Source of the DNA: AWTP1-13 sp963775835
GTDB taxonomy: Bacteria; Pseudomonadota; Alphaproteobacteria; Rhizobiales; Hyphomicrobiaceae
Direction of reading: 5' to 3'
Assembly: GCA_963775835.1 (NCBI GenBank)
Contig: CAVZKV010000014.1
Span: 1 to 64,000 of the forward strand
DNA length: 64,000 nt
The notes under the pieces were generated by a model. The model was given only the letters and a program-made list of their open reading frames with translations, was not told the DNA's origin and did not search any database. Positions 38,210 to 46,518 of the stretch are shown piece by piece (within the stretch, counting starts at the first letter, position 1; each line of letters opens with the position of its first letter). The position numbers were made by a program, and so were the translations under genes.

Positions 38210-39028
38210 TCAGTGGGCAAAAAACACCGGGATCTCGGCGGCGGCCAAAATATAGCTGGTGGCGCCACCAAAAATCATTTGCCGCAGGCGGCTGATCGTA
38301 TAGGCGCCCTTGACGAGCAGGTCGGCACCTTGGGCGGCGGCTTCCGACAGGATCACCTCGCCCTGTCGTTGCGTGCGGCCGGGAATCGTTTTCTCCAGCG
38401 CAGTGATGCCGTTGGCCGCCAGGTATCCCAGGGCGTCCTTGGAACTCGGGCCCGGCACGACGTTACCCTCAAGCGTCAGCAGCATGACGCGTTTGGCCTT
38501 GCGCAATAGGGGCATGGCCATGAACATGGCGCGGGCGGTCTCGGTACTGGCGTTCCAGTGGATGAGAACGGATTCGGCGAAGATCTTGCCGGGCGTCGGC
38601 GGCGCCATCAATAGCGGGCGGCCGCTATCGAACAGGCAGGCTTCGAGCGCGGTCATGCGCGCGCCCCGATTGCCGGGGCGGCTGAGCACCGTCACGTCGT
38701 AAACACGCCCGAGGCTGCCCAAGGCGCCATCCTCGATCACCGAGCCTCCGCGCCAGCGAAAGCGTGGGGCTTTGGCGTGCTCGGCGGCATGGCGCGCGGC
38801 AAAGGTATCGAACGTCTGGCGCACGGTGCGAACAAAATCGGTCTCGTTCCAATCGGCCGGCGGGATGGTCACGGCCACGATCGGATCGGGCGCGACAATC
38901 TCCGCGAACGCAGGGCGCAGTGCCACGCCCTCGATGGTGGCATCAAACATTTGCGCGAGTTGCCAGGCCGTTTCGAGCGCCGACGGCATCTGCTCGCTCT
39001 GATCCACAGGCAAAAGGATGCTCTTCAT
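38210..39028 (-). CDS. Universal stress protein, tandem-domain type
   Basis: 272-residue protein with two Usp-like halves. The first (MKSILLPVDQSEQMPSALETAW) and second (ESVLIHWNASTETARAMFMAM) each begin with the beta-strand and loop of the fold. The ATP motif is imperfect: the C-terminal GAYTISRLRQMIFGGATSYIL resembles G-x2-G-x9-GS with Ala-Thr for the Gly-Ser. Regulation was not determined; a half-match to an FNR/FixK box (TTGAT at 39057) lies too close to the start to rely on. Confidence 0.85.
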   Translation of the reverse strand: MKSILLPVDQSEQMPSALETAWQLAQMFDATIEGVALRPAFAEIVAPDPIVAVTIPPADWNETDFVRTVRQTFDTFAARHAAEHAKAPRFRWRGGSVIEDGALGSLGRVYDVTVLSRPGNRGARMTALEACLFDSGRPLLMAPPTPGKIFAESVLIHWNASTETARAMFMAMPLLRKAKRVMLLTLEGNVVPGPSSKDALGYLAANGITALEKTIPGRTQRQGEVILSEAAAQGADLLVKGAYTISRLRQMIFGGATSYILAAAEIPVFFAH

Positions 39029-39351
39029 GGCGGGATCCAGCTTTGACGGACGTTTTTTGATTTGCGCAAAGCATAGCACAGTTGCGCACACAGGGGAGCA
39101 GATATCCGCGCCCCGCCCGCGAGGACGGCGGGCCGCTGGCCGTTGCAATTGTCTTCGCCGCTCGCTGCACGCAGGGTGCGCGGCGCGCCTTGCGCTTATG
39201 GGCGCGCGCAAGCGCAATCGCATGCAAAGCCGGCGCCTGCGGGCGTTGCATCAGTGCCCACGGCCGACCTTTCGTTTTTTCCCGCCCGGTTCACGCACGG
39301 CAATGCCGACGTCGCGGCAAGACGTTGCCAAGGCATCCTGGCCCGGCGAGG

Positions 39352-39621
39352 TTACGGTTGAATGTTGGGCGCCCGGCAGGCGCGGCGGCGGCACGGGCGC
39401 CCAGGCTTTTCGCCGGCTGCCCATTGGACGAACGCCACGGCTTCGCGCGCGTCCTGGCTGGGCTTGGCCGCACATAAGGCCGCCAACCGTTGGGGCCGCG
39501 GGCAGGCCTTTAACGTAGACCATTTTGTCGTGGCCGCTGACGCGAAGGACCGGTTGCGCGCTGTCCTGCTCGAGGGCGCAGGCGGCCACCAGCCCGCCAA
39601 AATAATTGCGGTCGCACGCAT
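39352..39621 (-). pseudogene. Possible small lipoprotein gene with frameshift
   Basis: From an ATG at 39621 the frame reads MRATAIILAG, and after a one-base shift near 39595 the next frame gives LVAACALEQDSAQPVLRVSG and HDKMVYVKGLP. Joined, this is a plausible lipoprotein signal and short mature chain. A C-run beside the start (39625-39645) is a likely place for base-call error. No family was recognised. The rest of the 39029-39954 gap shows no gene I can support. Confidence 0.25.
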
Positions 39622-39928
39622 GACGCACCCCCCACCCCCCCGCGTCCTCGCCAGAGAACTTAACGGCTTCGCGGGCGGACAGTGCGGACAGCAAAGTCCG
39701 CGCCACGCCGTGCGGTCCGAGGGCTCGCCCCCCGTGTCGGCTCGTCGGCGAACGACGCCATCACCCCGCCTCACAACTCCAGATTGAAATTTATGCACAT
39801 GTTGTGGGCAATTGACGCCGATTGCGGCGCTTTGCGTTGCGGGTCGTGCCGCCCCGACGGTAAGGTCGCTGGGGTGGGCTCCGGCTCGCGGCGCGCGAGG
39901 CTTTAGCCCGCGCATGGGCTGTTGGTGG

Positions 39929-39937
39929 TGTGGATAA
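39929..39937 (-). promoter_or_regulatory. DnaA-box-like nonamer upstream of the phasin gene
   Basis: TGTGGATAA, the complement of the consensus DnaA box TTATCCACA. It is single, so not evidence of an origin. Confidence 0.2.
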
Positions 39938-39954
39938 ACAGCGGAGTGTAGGAG

Positions 39955-40380
39955 ATGAGTGGCAGCGAGCGCCTCGACCCGAAGTGCGGGCCATTTGCCA
40001 ATCTTTGGCTCACCTACTCCGCCACGCTCGATGGCCTGGCCAAGGGATGCGAACCTGCCGCGCTCGGCCTCAGCCGGTACAACCTCGAACTGATGACCCT
40101 GGCGCTGCGCCGGACGCAGGCTTGGCTCGAGCGGCCGGCGTGCCTGGTCGGGGCGCGAACGCCGCAGGATGTCATGAACGAACACGTGCGCTTCTGGCAG
40201 ACCGCTGGCACCCATTATGCGGAGAGTTCGCAGCGGCTGCTTTCGGCCCTCTTTGCCGCCGCCGCGCCACCGGCCGGTGCGCGCGATGGCGACGGCAAGG
40301 CGGCCCGCGACTATATTGCGGTCAGCGAGGTCAAGGCGGCGCCGGCCGCGCGCCCGGTGAAGGATCGTCGCGCGGCCTGA
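39955..40380 (+). CDS. Phasin-family protein
   Basis: 141-residue helical protein resembling polyhydroxyalkanoate granule-associated phasins. MTLALRRTQAWLERPACL, ARTPQDVMNEHVRFWQTAGTHY and AESSQRLLSALF show the amphipathic helices and the aromatic-rich middle of the family. The last 30 residues are Ala/Lys-rich. AGGAG lies just before the ATG. It suggests PHA storage, but no synthase gene is in this window. Confidence 0.75.
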   Translation: MSGSERLDPKCGPFANLWLTYSATLDGLAKGCEPAALGLSRYNLELMTLALRRTQAWLERPACLVGARTPQDVMNEHVRFWQTAGTHYAESSQRLLSALFAAAAPPAGARDGDGKAARDYIAVSEVKAAPAARPVKDRRAA

Positions 40381-40482
40381 GGCCAAAGATCCCGCCGACC
40401 CGATGAGACATCGCCACCCTTGACAGCGACCCCGAGACGCTGCGCTCTGGGCGCTTCACCGTGCGCTTGAGGAGCATGAGCC

Positions 40483-40725
40483 ATGCGAAGCGTCGTCACC
40501 TGGGCGTTGGGGGCGGTTCTGCTCGTCGGTTTTGCGACGACCGTTGCGGCCAAAAAGCCCGCGAAAAAGCCCAAGCAGTATGCGGCGCGGCACGTGGCCA
40601 ACCCCACGCGCGCGCCGGCCGAGGGCAACGAGTGGTATGCGCGCGACGCCAGCAAGTTGCCATTCGGTTCCAGCATCTGGTGGGACCAGATGCTGCGCGA
40701 GAACCGATTGACCTGCTGCAATTGA
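40483..40725 (+). CDS. Small exported protein, 80 residues
   Basis: Signal peptide (VVTWALGAVLLVGFATTVAA) followed by a Lys/Pro-rich stretch and a short mature part (GNEWYARDASKLPFGSSIWW) ending in a CC pair. No family was recognised. GAGGAGC precedes the ATG. It lies convergent with rpsI, 28 bases away. Confidence 0.6.
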   Translation: MRSVVTWALGAVLLVGFATTVAAKKPAKKPKQYAARHVANPTRAPAEGNEWYARDASKLPFGSSIWWDQMLRENRLTCCN

Positions 40726-40753
40726 GCGCCAGGGCCAGCGGCGGCCAACGCGC

Positions 40754-41233
40754 TCAGCGCTTTGAGAACTGGAAGCTGCGGCGTGCCTTGGCGCGGCCGT
40801 ACTTCTTGCGCTCGACGACACGGCTGTCGCGCGTGAGGAACCCGCCTTTTTTCAGGATCGATCTGAGCTCGGGCTCGTAGTAGGTGAGCGCCTTGGAAAT
40901 GCCATGCCGCACCGCGCCGGCCTGGCCCGACAGTCCGCCGCCGGACACCGTCGCGGTGATGTCGAATTGGCTGAGGCGATTGGCGGCCTGCAGGGGTTGC
41001 TTCAACAGCATTTGCAGGACGGGTCGCGCGAAATACTGGGCGAAGTCCTTGGCATTGACCGTGATGCGGCCCGCGCCCGGCTTCAACCAAACGCGCGCCA
41101 CGGCATCCTTGCGCTTGCCGGTGGCATAGGCGCGCCCGCGCGCATCGAGCTTTTGGCTGTAGCTGGGCGCCGCGGCGGGCGCCTCGCCCTTGAGCGCCGA
41201 CAAATCTTCGAAAGTTCTTGTTTCAGCCGGCAT
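40754..41233 (-). CDS. rpsI: 30S ribosomal protein S9
   Basis: 159-residue S9. GRAYATGKRKDAVARVWLKP, DITATVSGGGLSGQAGAVRH and the C-terminal KKYGRAKARRSFQFSKR, whose Lys-Arg tail contacts P-site tRNA, are diagnostic. An N-terminal extension of about 30 residues is usual in alphaproteobacteria. Five bases after rplM. Confidence 0.98.
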   Translation of the reverse strand: MPAETRTFEDLSALKGEAPAAAPSYSQKLDARGRAYATGKRKDAVARVWLKPGAGRITVNAKDFAQYFARPVLQMLLKQPLQAANRLSQFDITATVSGGGLSGQAGAVRHGISKALTYYEPELRSILKKGGFLTRDSRVVERKKYGRAKARRSFQFSKR

Positions 41234-41238
41234 GGGTG

Positions 41239-41703
41239 TCACGCCCTCGCAGCGTTCTTGGGGTTGAGTGCTTTGACGTCGAGCGGCTCGGGCTTTTGGG
41301 CATCGTGGGGATGGTCCGCTCCCTTGTAGACTTTCAAATTGCGCATCAGCTTGCGTTGCAGGGGGCCGCGTTTGAGCATGCGCTCGACGGCCTTCTCGAG
41401 GATTCGCTCCGGGAACTTGCTGTCCAGAATCATGCGCGGGGTCCGGGTCTTGAGGCCGCCCGGATGGCCGGTGTGCCACTGGTAGAGTTTGTCGTCGGTC
41501 TTCCGCCCGGTGAACACCACCTTTGCGGCATTGATCACGATCACGTTATCGCCGCCGTCGACGTGCGGGGTATAGGCCGGCTTATGCTTGCCCCGTAGGC
41601 GGGTGGCGATGATCGTCGCCAGCCGACCGACCACCAGGCCGCTGGCGTCGATCAGGACCCATTTCTTCTCCAGCTCGCCGGGTTTGGCGGCATAGGTGCG
41701 CAT
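41239..41703 (-). CDS. rplM: 50S ribosomal protein L13
   Basis: 154-residue L13. WVLIDASGLVVGRLATIIAT, VDGGDNVIVINAAKVVFTGRK, YQWHTGHPGGLK and MLKRGPLQRKLMRNLKVYKG are family blocks. First gene of rplM-rpsI, with a consensus-like promoter at 41740-41768. Confidence 0.98.
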   Translation of the reverse strand: MRTYAAKPGELEKKWVLIDASGLVVGRLATIIATRLRGKHKPAYTPHVDGGDNVIVINAAKVVFTGRKTDDKLYQWHTGHPGGLKTRTPRMILDSKFPERILEKAVERMLKRGPLQRKLMRNLKVYKGADHPHDAQKPEPLDVKALNPKNAARA

Positions 41704-41739
41704 GGCAGCCCTCAACGTCTCAAGTTGCGAGAACGGCCG

Positions 41740-41768
41740 CTTGTAGTTAGCGAACGCGGCCCTGTCAA
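41740..41768 (-). promoter_or_regulatory. Promoter of rplM-rpsI
   Basis: Minus-strand TTGACA (41763-41768), 17 bases, TACAAG (41740-41745), about 37 bases before the rplM ATG. A/T-rich sequence upstream (41785-41840) could act as an UP element, and also holds an imperfect GAGGTAA/TTACCCTC hairpin after the thioesterase gene. Confidence 0.65.
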
Positions 41769-41839
41769 CGCCCATTCGTGCAAACTCATGAAATTCAGAT
41801 AATAAAATCATGTAGCTAGGGTGAGGGTAAAATATTACC

Positions 41840-42298
41840 TCAGAGGTCCCGAGGCGAGCTCGGCAGGGCGTCGGTGGCAATCGCGCGCACCACTGGATCG
41901 GCGGCGCCGTCGGAAAAGAGCTGAGCCTCCCCCACGGCAAGGCGCCGGCCCAAGCGCACCAGCCGCACGCCGGCGATCAGATCGCGCGGCTCAGCCTTGG
42001 CTAAGAAATTGATAGTCCAGTTGGTCGTGACGGCATCGATGCCGGCTTCGCCCGGCGTGGCGATGATGGCGACGTAAACGGAAAAATCCGCGCGTGTAAA
42101 CAGAGTTGGCCCCGATACCGTGCCCCCCGGTTGCACGTGCCGATCCTGTTTCTTGAGCCCTACCCGCGCCCGCCGTGGGCCCGCCTCTTCGATCAGCAGG
42201 GCGCGGCCGCCGACATGAATTTGCGGAAACTGGCTGTTGATGAGCGCCTCGACCTGTGCAGCATCAAGGCCACGCAAATTTCGATCGTTGCCCCGCAT
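41840..42298 (-). CDS. PaaI-type thioesterase (hotdog fold)
   Basis: 152-residue acyl-CoA thioesterase-like protein. ARVGLKKQDRHVQPGGTVSGPTLFTRADFSVYVAI holds the hotdog helix and the Gly-Gly region, and AVTTNWTINFLAKAEPRDLIAGVRLVRLGRRLAVGEAQLF the strand-strand core typical of the PaaI group. The start MRGNDRNLRG at 42298 is used; 42331 is an in-frame alternative. The substrate is unknown; a fatty-acid or phenylacetate-type thioester is possible. The exported-protein gene at 42384 is divergent. Confidence 0.82.
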   Translation of the reverse strand: MRGNDRNLRGLDAAQVEALINSQFPQIHVGGRALLIEEAGPRRARVGLKKQDRHVQPGGTVSGPTLFTRADFSVYVAIIATPGEAGIDAVTTNWTINFLAKAEPRDLIAGVRLVRLGRRLAVGEAQLFSDGAADPVVRAIATDALPSSPRDL

Positions 42299-42383
42299 TC
42301 CGACTAACGTCCAACTTTTGTCATTTGGCACCCTTACCAGACCTTTCTATGCTCCCACCCGATATCGCAACGAGGACATAGTC

Positions 42384-42899
42384 ATGCATCAGATGATTCG
42401 CCTGGCGATCGCTGCCATCCTGGCCGTCGCTTTCGCCTGCCCATCCGCCATTGCGACCGCACAGCCCGTCAAGCAGATTAAGCTGGCCGACAAGCACGTC
42501 GAAGGTTTCATCGCGGCGCAGCAGGACATGGCCGGCGTGGCGGAAAAGATGCAAGGCAGCACCTCCGACAAGCCCGATCCCAAGATCGAGGCCGAGCTCG
42601 AGTCGATTGCCAAGAAGCATGGCTTTCAATCGTTCGCCGAGTACGACGACGTCGCCGGCACCATTTCCATGGTGATGGCCGGGATCGATCCGCAAACCAA
42701 GGCGTTCACCGAGCCGCAGATCGCCATCAAGAAGGAGATTGAAGAGGTCACCGCCGACAAGTCGATCCCTGACAAAGAGAAAAAGCAGATGCTCGAGGAA
42801 TTGAATGATGCGCTGAAGTCGGCCGCGCCCATTCAGTTTCCGAGCAATATTGAGATCGTCACCAAATACTACGACAAGATCGACGCGGTCTTGCAATAG
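42384..42899 (+). CDS. Exported helical protein of unknown function
   Basis: 171 residues. A signal peptide (LAIAAILAVAFACPSAIATAQP) is followed by a highly charged helical mature region (KQIKLADKHVEGFIAAQQDM, SIAKKHGFQSFAEYDDVAGT, KEIEEVTADKSIPDKEKKQML). No cysteines occur in the mature part, and no enzyme motif is visible. It is 17 bases before the enoyl-CoA hydratase gene and may share its transcript, though a functional link is not evident. Confidence 0.7.
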   Translation: MHQMIRLAIAAILAVAFACPSAIATAQPVKQIKLADKHVEGFIAAQQDMAGVAEKMQGSTSDKPDPKIEAELESIAKKHGFQSFAEYDDVAGTISMVMAGIDPQTKAFTEPQIAIKKEIEEVTADKSIPDKEKKQMLEELNDALKSAAPIQFPSNIEIVTKYYDKIDAVLQ

Positions 42900-42915
42900 G
42901 ACAGGAGCTTTAAGG

Positions 42916-43755
42916 ATGCCGGCACCGGAATCGGCGGCTCACCGCCTCGCGCGCGCCGCGCGTGAGACCGGCGAGCTCAAGCGCGAACGTGCCGGCGCCG
43001 TGCGTATCCTTACGCTGGCCCGGCCGGAAAAGCGCAACAGCTTGTCCGAAGCCATGCTGGGTGCGCTGCAGGCGGCAATTACCGAGGCCGACGGCGATGA
43101 CGGCGTGCGCGCCGTGGTGCTTGCCGCGGAAGGCCCGGTGTTTTCCGCCGGGCACGATTTGAAAGAGTTGACCGCCCGGCGCAGCGATGCCGACGGCGGC
43201 CGCGCCTACCACGCACAGATTATGCGTCAATGCTCGGACATGATGCGGTCCATCGTGCGCTGCCGCAAGCCGTTCATCGCCGCTGTGCAGGGGCCGGCGC
43301 TGGCCGCCGGCTGCCAGCTGGTGGCGACGTGCGATCTGGCGGTCGCCGCCACGCACGCCACCTTTGCCACCCCCGGCGTCAATATCGGCCTCTTCTGCTC
43401 GACGCCGATGGTCGCCTTGTCGCGCAACGTCCCGCGCAAGCGCGCCATGGAGATGCTCCTCCTGGGTGAACAGCTCGCCGCCGACAAGGCTGCCGACTAC
43501 GGCCTCGTCAATCGCGTGGTGCCGGCGGCGCACGTCATGGGGCAGGCGCTGGCGCTGGCCGAGCAGATCGCCGCCAAGCCTAAGACCACCGTGGCGATCG
43601 GCAAGGAGGCCTTTTATCGCCAGCTCGAGATGGACCTGGCCGATGCCTACAGCTATGCCGCCAGCGTGATGGTGGAAAACATGCTGCACGCCGAGGCCAA
43701 GGAGGGTATCGGGGCCTTCCTGGAAAAACGCCAACCCGACTGGGACCAAAGCTGA
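42916..43755 (+). CDS. Enoyl-CoA hydratase/isomerase family protein
   Basis: 279-residue crotonase-fold enzyme. ARPEKRNSLSEAMLGALQAAI, VLAAEGPVFSAGHDLKEL (oxyanion hole) and AAVQGPALAAGCQLVATCDLAVA (second oxyanion Gly) are typical; THATFATPGVNIGLFCSTP follows. The Glu pair used by classical hydratases is not evident: the second position lies in the PGVNIGLFC stretch, where Gly-Leu-Phe stands, so the reaction may differ from hydration. It resembles enoyl-CoA hydratase domain-containing protein 3 homologues. AAGG lies directly upstream. Confidence 0.85.
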   Translation: MPAPESAAHRLARAARETGELKRERAGAVRILTLARPEKRNSLSEAMLGALQAAITEADGDDGVRAVVLAAEGPVFSAGHDLKELTARRSDADGGRAYHAQIMRQCSDMMRSIVRCRKPFIAAVQGPALAAGCQLVATCDLAVAATHATFATPGVNIGLFCSTPMVALSRNVPRKRAMEMLLLGEQLAADKAADYGLVNRVVPAAHVMGQALALAEQIAAKPKTTVAIGKEAFYRQLEMDLADAYSYAASVMVENMLHAEAKEGIGAFLEKRQPDWDQS

Positions 43756-43818
43756 CGTTGCGTTCCCGCCCGGCGCCTGCCAAAAGCAGCGGCGAGGAGC
43801 CGCCATCGGGCCAAGGCC

Positions 43819-44352
43819 ATGGACCACACCGCCTATAGCGATACCTACATCGCCGATATTCTGCGCGAGGCAGGCGCCATTGCCATGGTTGGGGCGAGCG
43901 GCAGCAACAACCGGCCGAGTTACTTCGCCATGAAGTACCTGTTGGGTAAAGGCTACCGCGTGCTGCCGATCAATCCGACCGCGGTGGGCCACAGCATTCT
44001 CGGCCAACCGGTGCTGGCATCGCTGGCCGAGCTTGCCGCGCCGGTCGACATCGTCGATATCTTTCGCGGGTCGAAGGCCGCCCTCGAGATCACGCGCGAG
44101 GCGATCGCCCTCAAAGACAAACTCGGCATCAAGGTGATCTGGATGCAGCTGGGCGTGCGCAACGAGGAGGCGGCGGCGGCGGCGGAAGCGGCCCATCTCA
44201 AGGTGGTGATGAACCGCTGTCCGAAAATCGAGTACGGGCGCCTTTCGGGTGAGATCGGCTGGGCCGGCGTAAACGCGGGCGCCATCTCCTCAAAGCGCCC
44301 CCTTCTGGGTCAGCGCGGCGTGCAAAACCACGTGCTCGCCGGCCGACGCTAG
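43819..44352 (+). CDS. CoA-binding (Rossmann) domain protein
   Basis: 177-residue single-domain protein of the YccU/CoA-binding type: AIAMVGASGSNNRPSYFAMKY, GYRVLPINPTAVGHSILGQP, VDIVDIFRGSKAALEITREAI, VIWMQLGVRNEEAA and MNRCPKIEYGRL. It resembles the CoA-binding domain of succinyl-CoA synthetase alpha but lacks the catalytic His domain. The function is unknown. In alphaproteobacteria it is often near metY, which here lies 14 kb away. Confidence 0.88.
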   Translation: MDHTAYSDTYIADILREAGAIAMVGASGSNNRPSYFAMKYLLGKGYRVLPINPTAVGHSILGQPVLASLAELAAPVDIVDIFRGSKAALEITREAIALKDKLGIKVIWMQLGVRNEEAAAAAEAAHLKVVMNRCPKIEYGRLSGEIGWAGVNAGAISSKRPLLGQRGVQNHVLAGRR

Positions 44353-44382
44353 GGCGCGCGGCGTGCCGGTCGGGCGAAGTCC

Positions 44383-45153
44383 TCAGAACAGCGCATAACC
44401 GCCGTCGATCAGGAAGGTGTCGCCCGTGTGATAGCGGGACGCCTCGCTCATCAAATAGACGGCAATGCCACCGAAATCATCGCCGGTCCCCCAGCGTCGC
44501 ATGGGAATGCGCGGCAGCACGTTGCCTGCGAACTTTTCGTTGCCGATCGCGCCCGCCGTCATATTGGTCTCGATCCAGCCCGGCAAAATTGCGTTGGCGC
44601 GAATGCCGTGCCGCGCAAACTCCACCGCCAGCGCGCGAATCATGGAAATCAGCGCACCCTTGGTGGCGGCGTAGTGTTCGTTGCGCGCGGCGCCTTCGAT
44701 GGCGGCGAGCGAGGCCGTGCCAACCAGCACACCGCCGCCGCCGCGCTCGACCATGTGCCTGGCGGCGGCGCGGAAGGTGTAGAAGGCCCCGTCGAGATTG
44801 ATTTTCAAAACGCGGTGCCACTCCTCGGCCGCCATCGCCAGGAACGACGGCGTGCCGCGACCGCTGACACCGGCATTGGCAAAACAGCCGTCGAGGCGTC
44901 CGAGCACGCGCAGCGTCTCGGCCATGGCCGCCTCGACGGCCGCCTCCTCGCCAACGTCGCAGTCAAGCGCGAGAACGCGGCGCCCCGTGGCCTCGAGTTC
45001 GGCTTTGGCCGCGCGATTCTTGGCCGCATTGGTCCCCCAAATGGCCACATCGGCGCCGGCTTGGGCCACGGCGCGGGCCATGCCCAAACCGATGCCGCTA
45101 TTGCCGCCGGTCACGAGGGCGACCTTGCCGCTGAGATCGAAGGGCGTGTACAT
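44383..45153 (-). CDS. Short-chain dehydrogenase/reductase
   Basis: 256-residue SDR. The NAD-binding TGGNSGIGLGMARAVAQAGAD, NAGVSGRG, and active-site residues are visible: Ser in GTASLAAIEGAARN, then Tyr-x3-Lys in HYAATKGALISM. PGWIETNM and the C-terminal FLIDGGYALF complete the classical fold. Asp at the end of beta-2 is replaced by the GTNAAK stretch, which favours NADP over NAD. The substrate is unknown; the gene is monocistronic. Confidence 0.9.
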   Translation of the reverse strand: MYTPFDLSGKVALVTGGNSGIGLGMARAVAQAGADVAIWGTNAAKNRAAKAELEATGRRVLALDCDVGEEAAVEAAMAETLRVLGRLDGCFANAGVSGRGTPSFLAMAAEEWHRVLKINLDGAFYTFRAAARHMVERGGGGVLVGTASLAAIEGAARNEHYAATKGALISMIRALAVEFARHGIRANAILPGWIETNMTAGAIGNEKFAGNVLPRIPMRRWGTGDDFGGIAVYLMSEASRYHTGDTFLIDGGYALF

Positions 45154-45376
45154 GGGGTCAACTCCGAGCGCCGCGAGGCAGGGCGCGCGCACGGGCTTAA
45201 CGCGCACCGGCCGACACTTTAACGCGCTGCTTGACGCAAACAAGCGAGCGCCCAAGGCCCGGCACGCGGGACACCCAAACCCAAAGCCCGGCTCAGGGGA
45301 CGCGCCCAGCACAAGGCAACGGCGCGCGGGGGCTCCGCGCGCCGTCTTCTCGCTGACAGCCGATGCTGGTAATGCC

Positions 45377-46012
45377 CTACAGCTTGTGCGCCATGCGCTC
45401 CTTCTTGGTCGCCAAATAGCGCTTGTTGTAGGGCGAGGCTTTGACGATGAGCGGTATCTGCTCGATCACATCCACCCCCTCCTCCCGCAGGGCCTCGACC
45501 TTGGCGGGATTGTTGGTGAGCAGACGGATCTCGGGATAACCGAGGTCAAACAGGATGTGGGCGGCCAGGTCATAATCGCGCGCCTCGATCGGGGCGCCGA
45601 TGGCGACATTGGCATCCACCGTGTCGTAGCCACGATCCTGCAGCGCGTAAGCCCGGATCTTGTTGACGAGCCCGATGCCGCGGCCTTCCTGGTAGGGCAG
45701 GTAGACCAGCACACCTGTCGGGCTCGAGACGATTCGATCCATGGCGGCCTGCAGCTGTGGGTAGCAGTCACAGCGCAGGGAGTGAAAGATGTCCCCCGTG
45801 ACGCAGCCGCTGTGCACGCGAACAACAGGCAGCTGGTCGACGCCGGCATCCTTCGACCGGTGTACCAAAACCAAAGCCTGCGTGTTCGGATCGGTCCCCT
45901 GGTAGGCACGTGCCTCCAGTTGTAACTCTTGGCCTCTAAATTCAATTGGTAGGATCGTCTGAGCTGTCCAATCGAGTTCAAGCTCAAACGACTTCACCGC
46001 ATTCGATTGCAT
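45377..46012 (-). CDS. ribA: GTP cyclohydrolase II
   Basis: 211-residue first enzyme of riboflavin synthesis, without a fused RibB domain. The zinc motif VHSGCVTGDIFHSLRCDC shows Cys-x10-Cys-x-Cys, followed by GVLVYLPYQEGRGIGLVNKIRAYALQ (catalytic Tyr/Arg region) and IRLLTNNPAKVEAL. The terminal NKRYLATKKERMAH matches the family. The start at 46012 or 46024 is equally possible. No FMN riboswitch was seen upstream. Confidence 0.95.
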   Translation of the reverse strand: MQSNAVKSFELELDWTAQTILPIEFRGQELQLEARAYQGTDPNTQALVLVHRSKDAGVDQLPVVRVHSGCVTGDIFHSLRCDCYPQLQAAMDRIVSSPTGVLVYLPYQEGRGIGLVNKIRAYALQDRGYDTVDANVAIGAPIEARDYDLAAHILFDLGYPEIRLLTNNPAKVEALREEGVDVIEQIPLIVKASPYNKRYLATKKERMAHKL

Positions 46013-46350
46013 CGAACTCTCCAAACGGCATGTCTGCGCGCATATGGGCTGGCAATTTGGGTCTTGTAAAGGCGAGCCGCCAGCGACGCCGCGTCACACA
46101 AGTTGTTACAAGGAAATTCTCCCTCCACCCGATGATCCTCAGCGTCCGAGCGCATACTCGGCGAGCAGGTTTGGCACCGCTGCGAGCAGGCAGAGAAGAC
46201 GGCAAAGTCGAGCCCGAAGTGCCAGATCAAAGCGGCTCGGGCACGTCTCGGTGTCTCTCCCTCCTCGATAACTGCTCGAACATGAACGCAGGATGTATGC
46301 CATCGGTTCCAGCCCAATCGTTCGCACATGGATAAATATCACGAGACGTT

Positions 46351-46378
46351 TTGTCATTATTGATCATAAGGTTATGGA
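46351..46378 (+). promoter_or_regulatory. Putative promoter of the envelope-modification operon
   Basis: Plus-strand TTGTCA (46351-46356), 16 bases, TATGGA (46373-46378), inside an A/T-rich patch (46325-46400) unlike its surroundings. It is about 140 bases before the sulfatase-like gene. The rest of the 46025-46518 gap shows no gene. Confidence 0.35.
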
Positions 46379-46495
46379 TAACCTATGGGTATCCTGACGA
46401 TTTCTTCGCACCTGCACGCGGCGCCGAGTGCACCGGCTTTGGTCGCTTCTTCTTCATTGCGGGTTCATCGCAGCTGTGATGGTCTATGACAGCTG
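46370..46495 (+). promoter_or_regulatory. Two inverted repeats before the sulfatase-like gene
   Basis: GGTTAT-GG-ATAACC at 46370-46383 overlaps the putative -10. CAGCTGT (46471-46477) and ACAGCTG (46489-46495) form a 7-bp inverted repeat 23 bases before the ATG. Either could be an operator; the second could also fold over the ribosome site region. Confidence 0.35.
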
Positions 46496-46518
46496 TATGA
46501 CACCCCGGGCGTCCCGAA

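Noticed and set aside
39057..39070. FNR/FixK-like TTGATTTGCGCAAA before the universal stress protein gene
   Set aside because: Only one half-site matches and it lies about 30 bases from the start codon, too close for an activator site.
46139..46357. Minus-strand open frame reading RTIGLEPMAYILRSCS, similar to known spurious translations of tRNA genes
   Set aside because: I looked for a tRNA here; a T-arm-like CGGTTCCAGCCC is present but the stem has a mismatch and no matching acceptor or anticodon arm was found. Neither a tRNA nor a protein can be supported.
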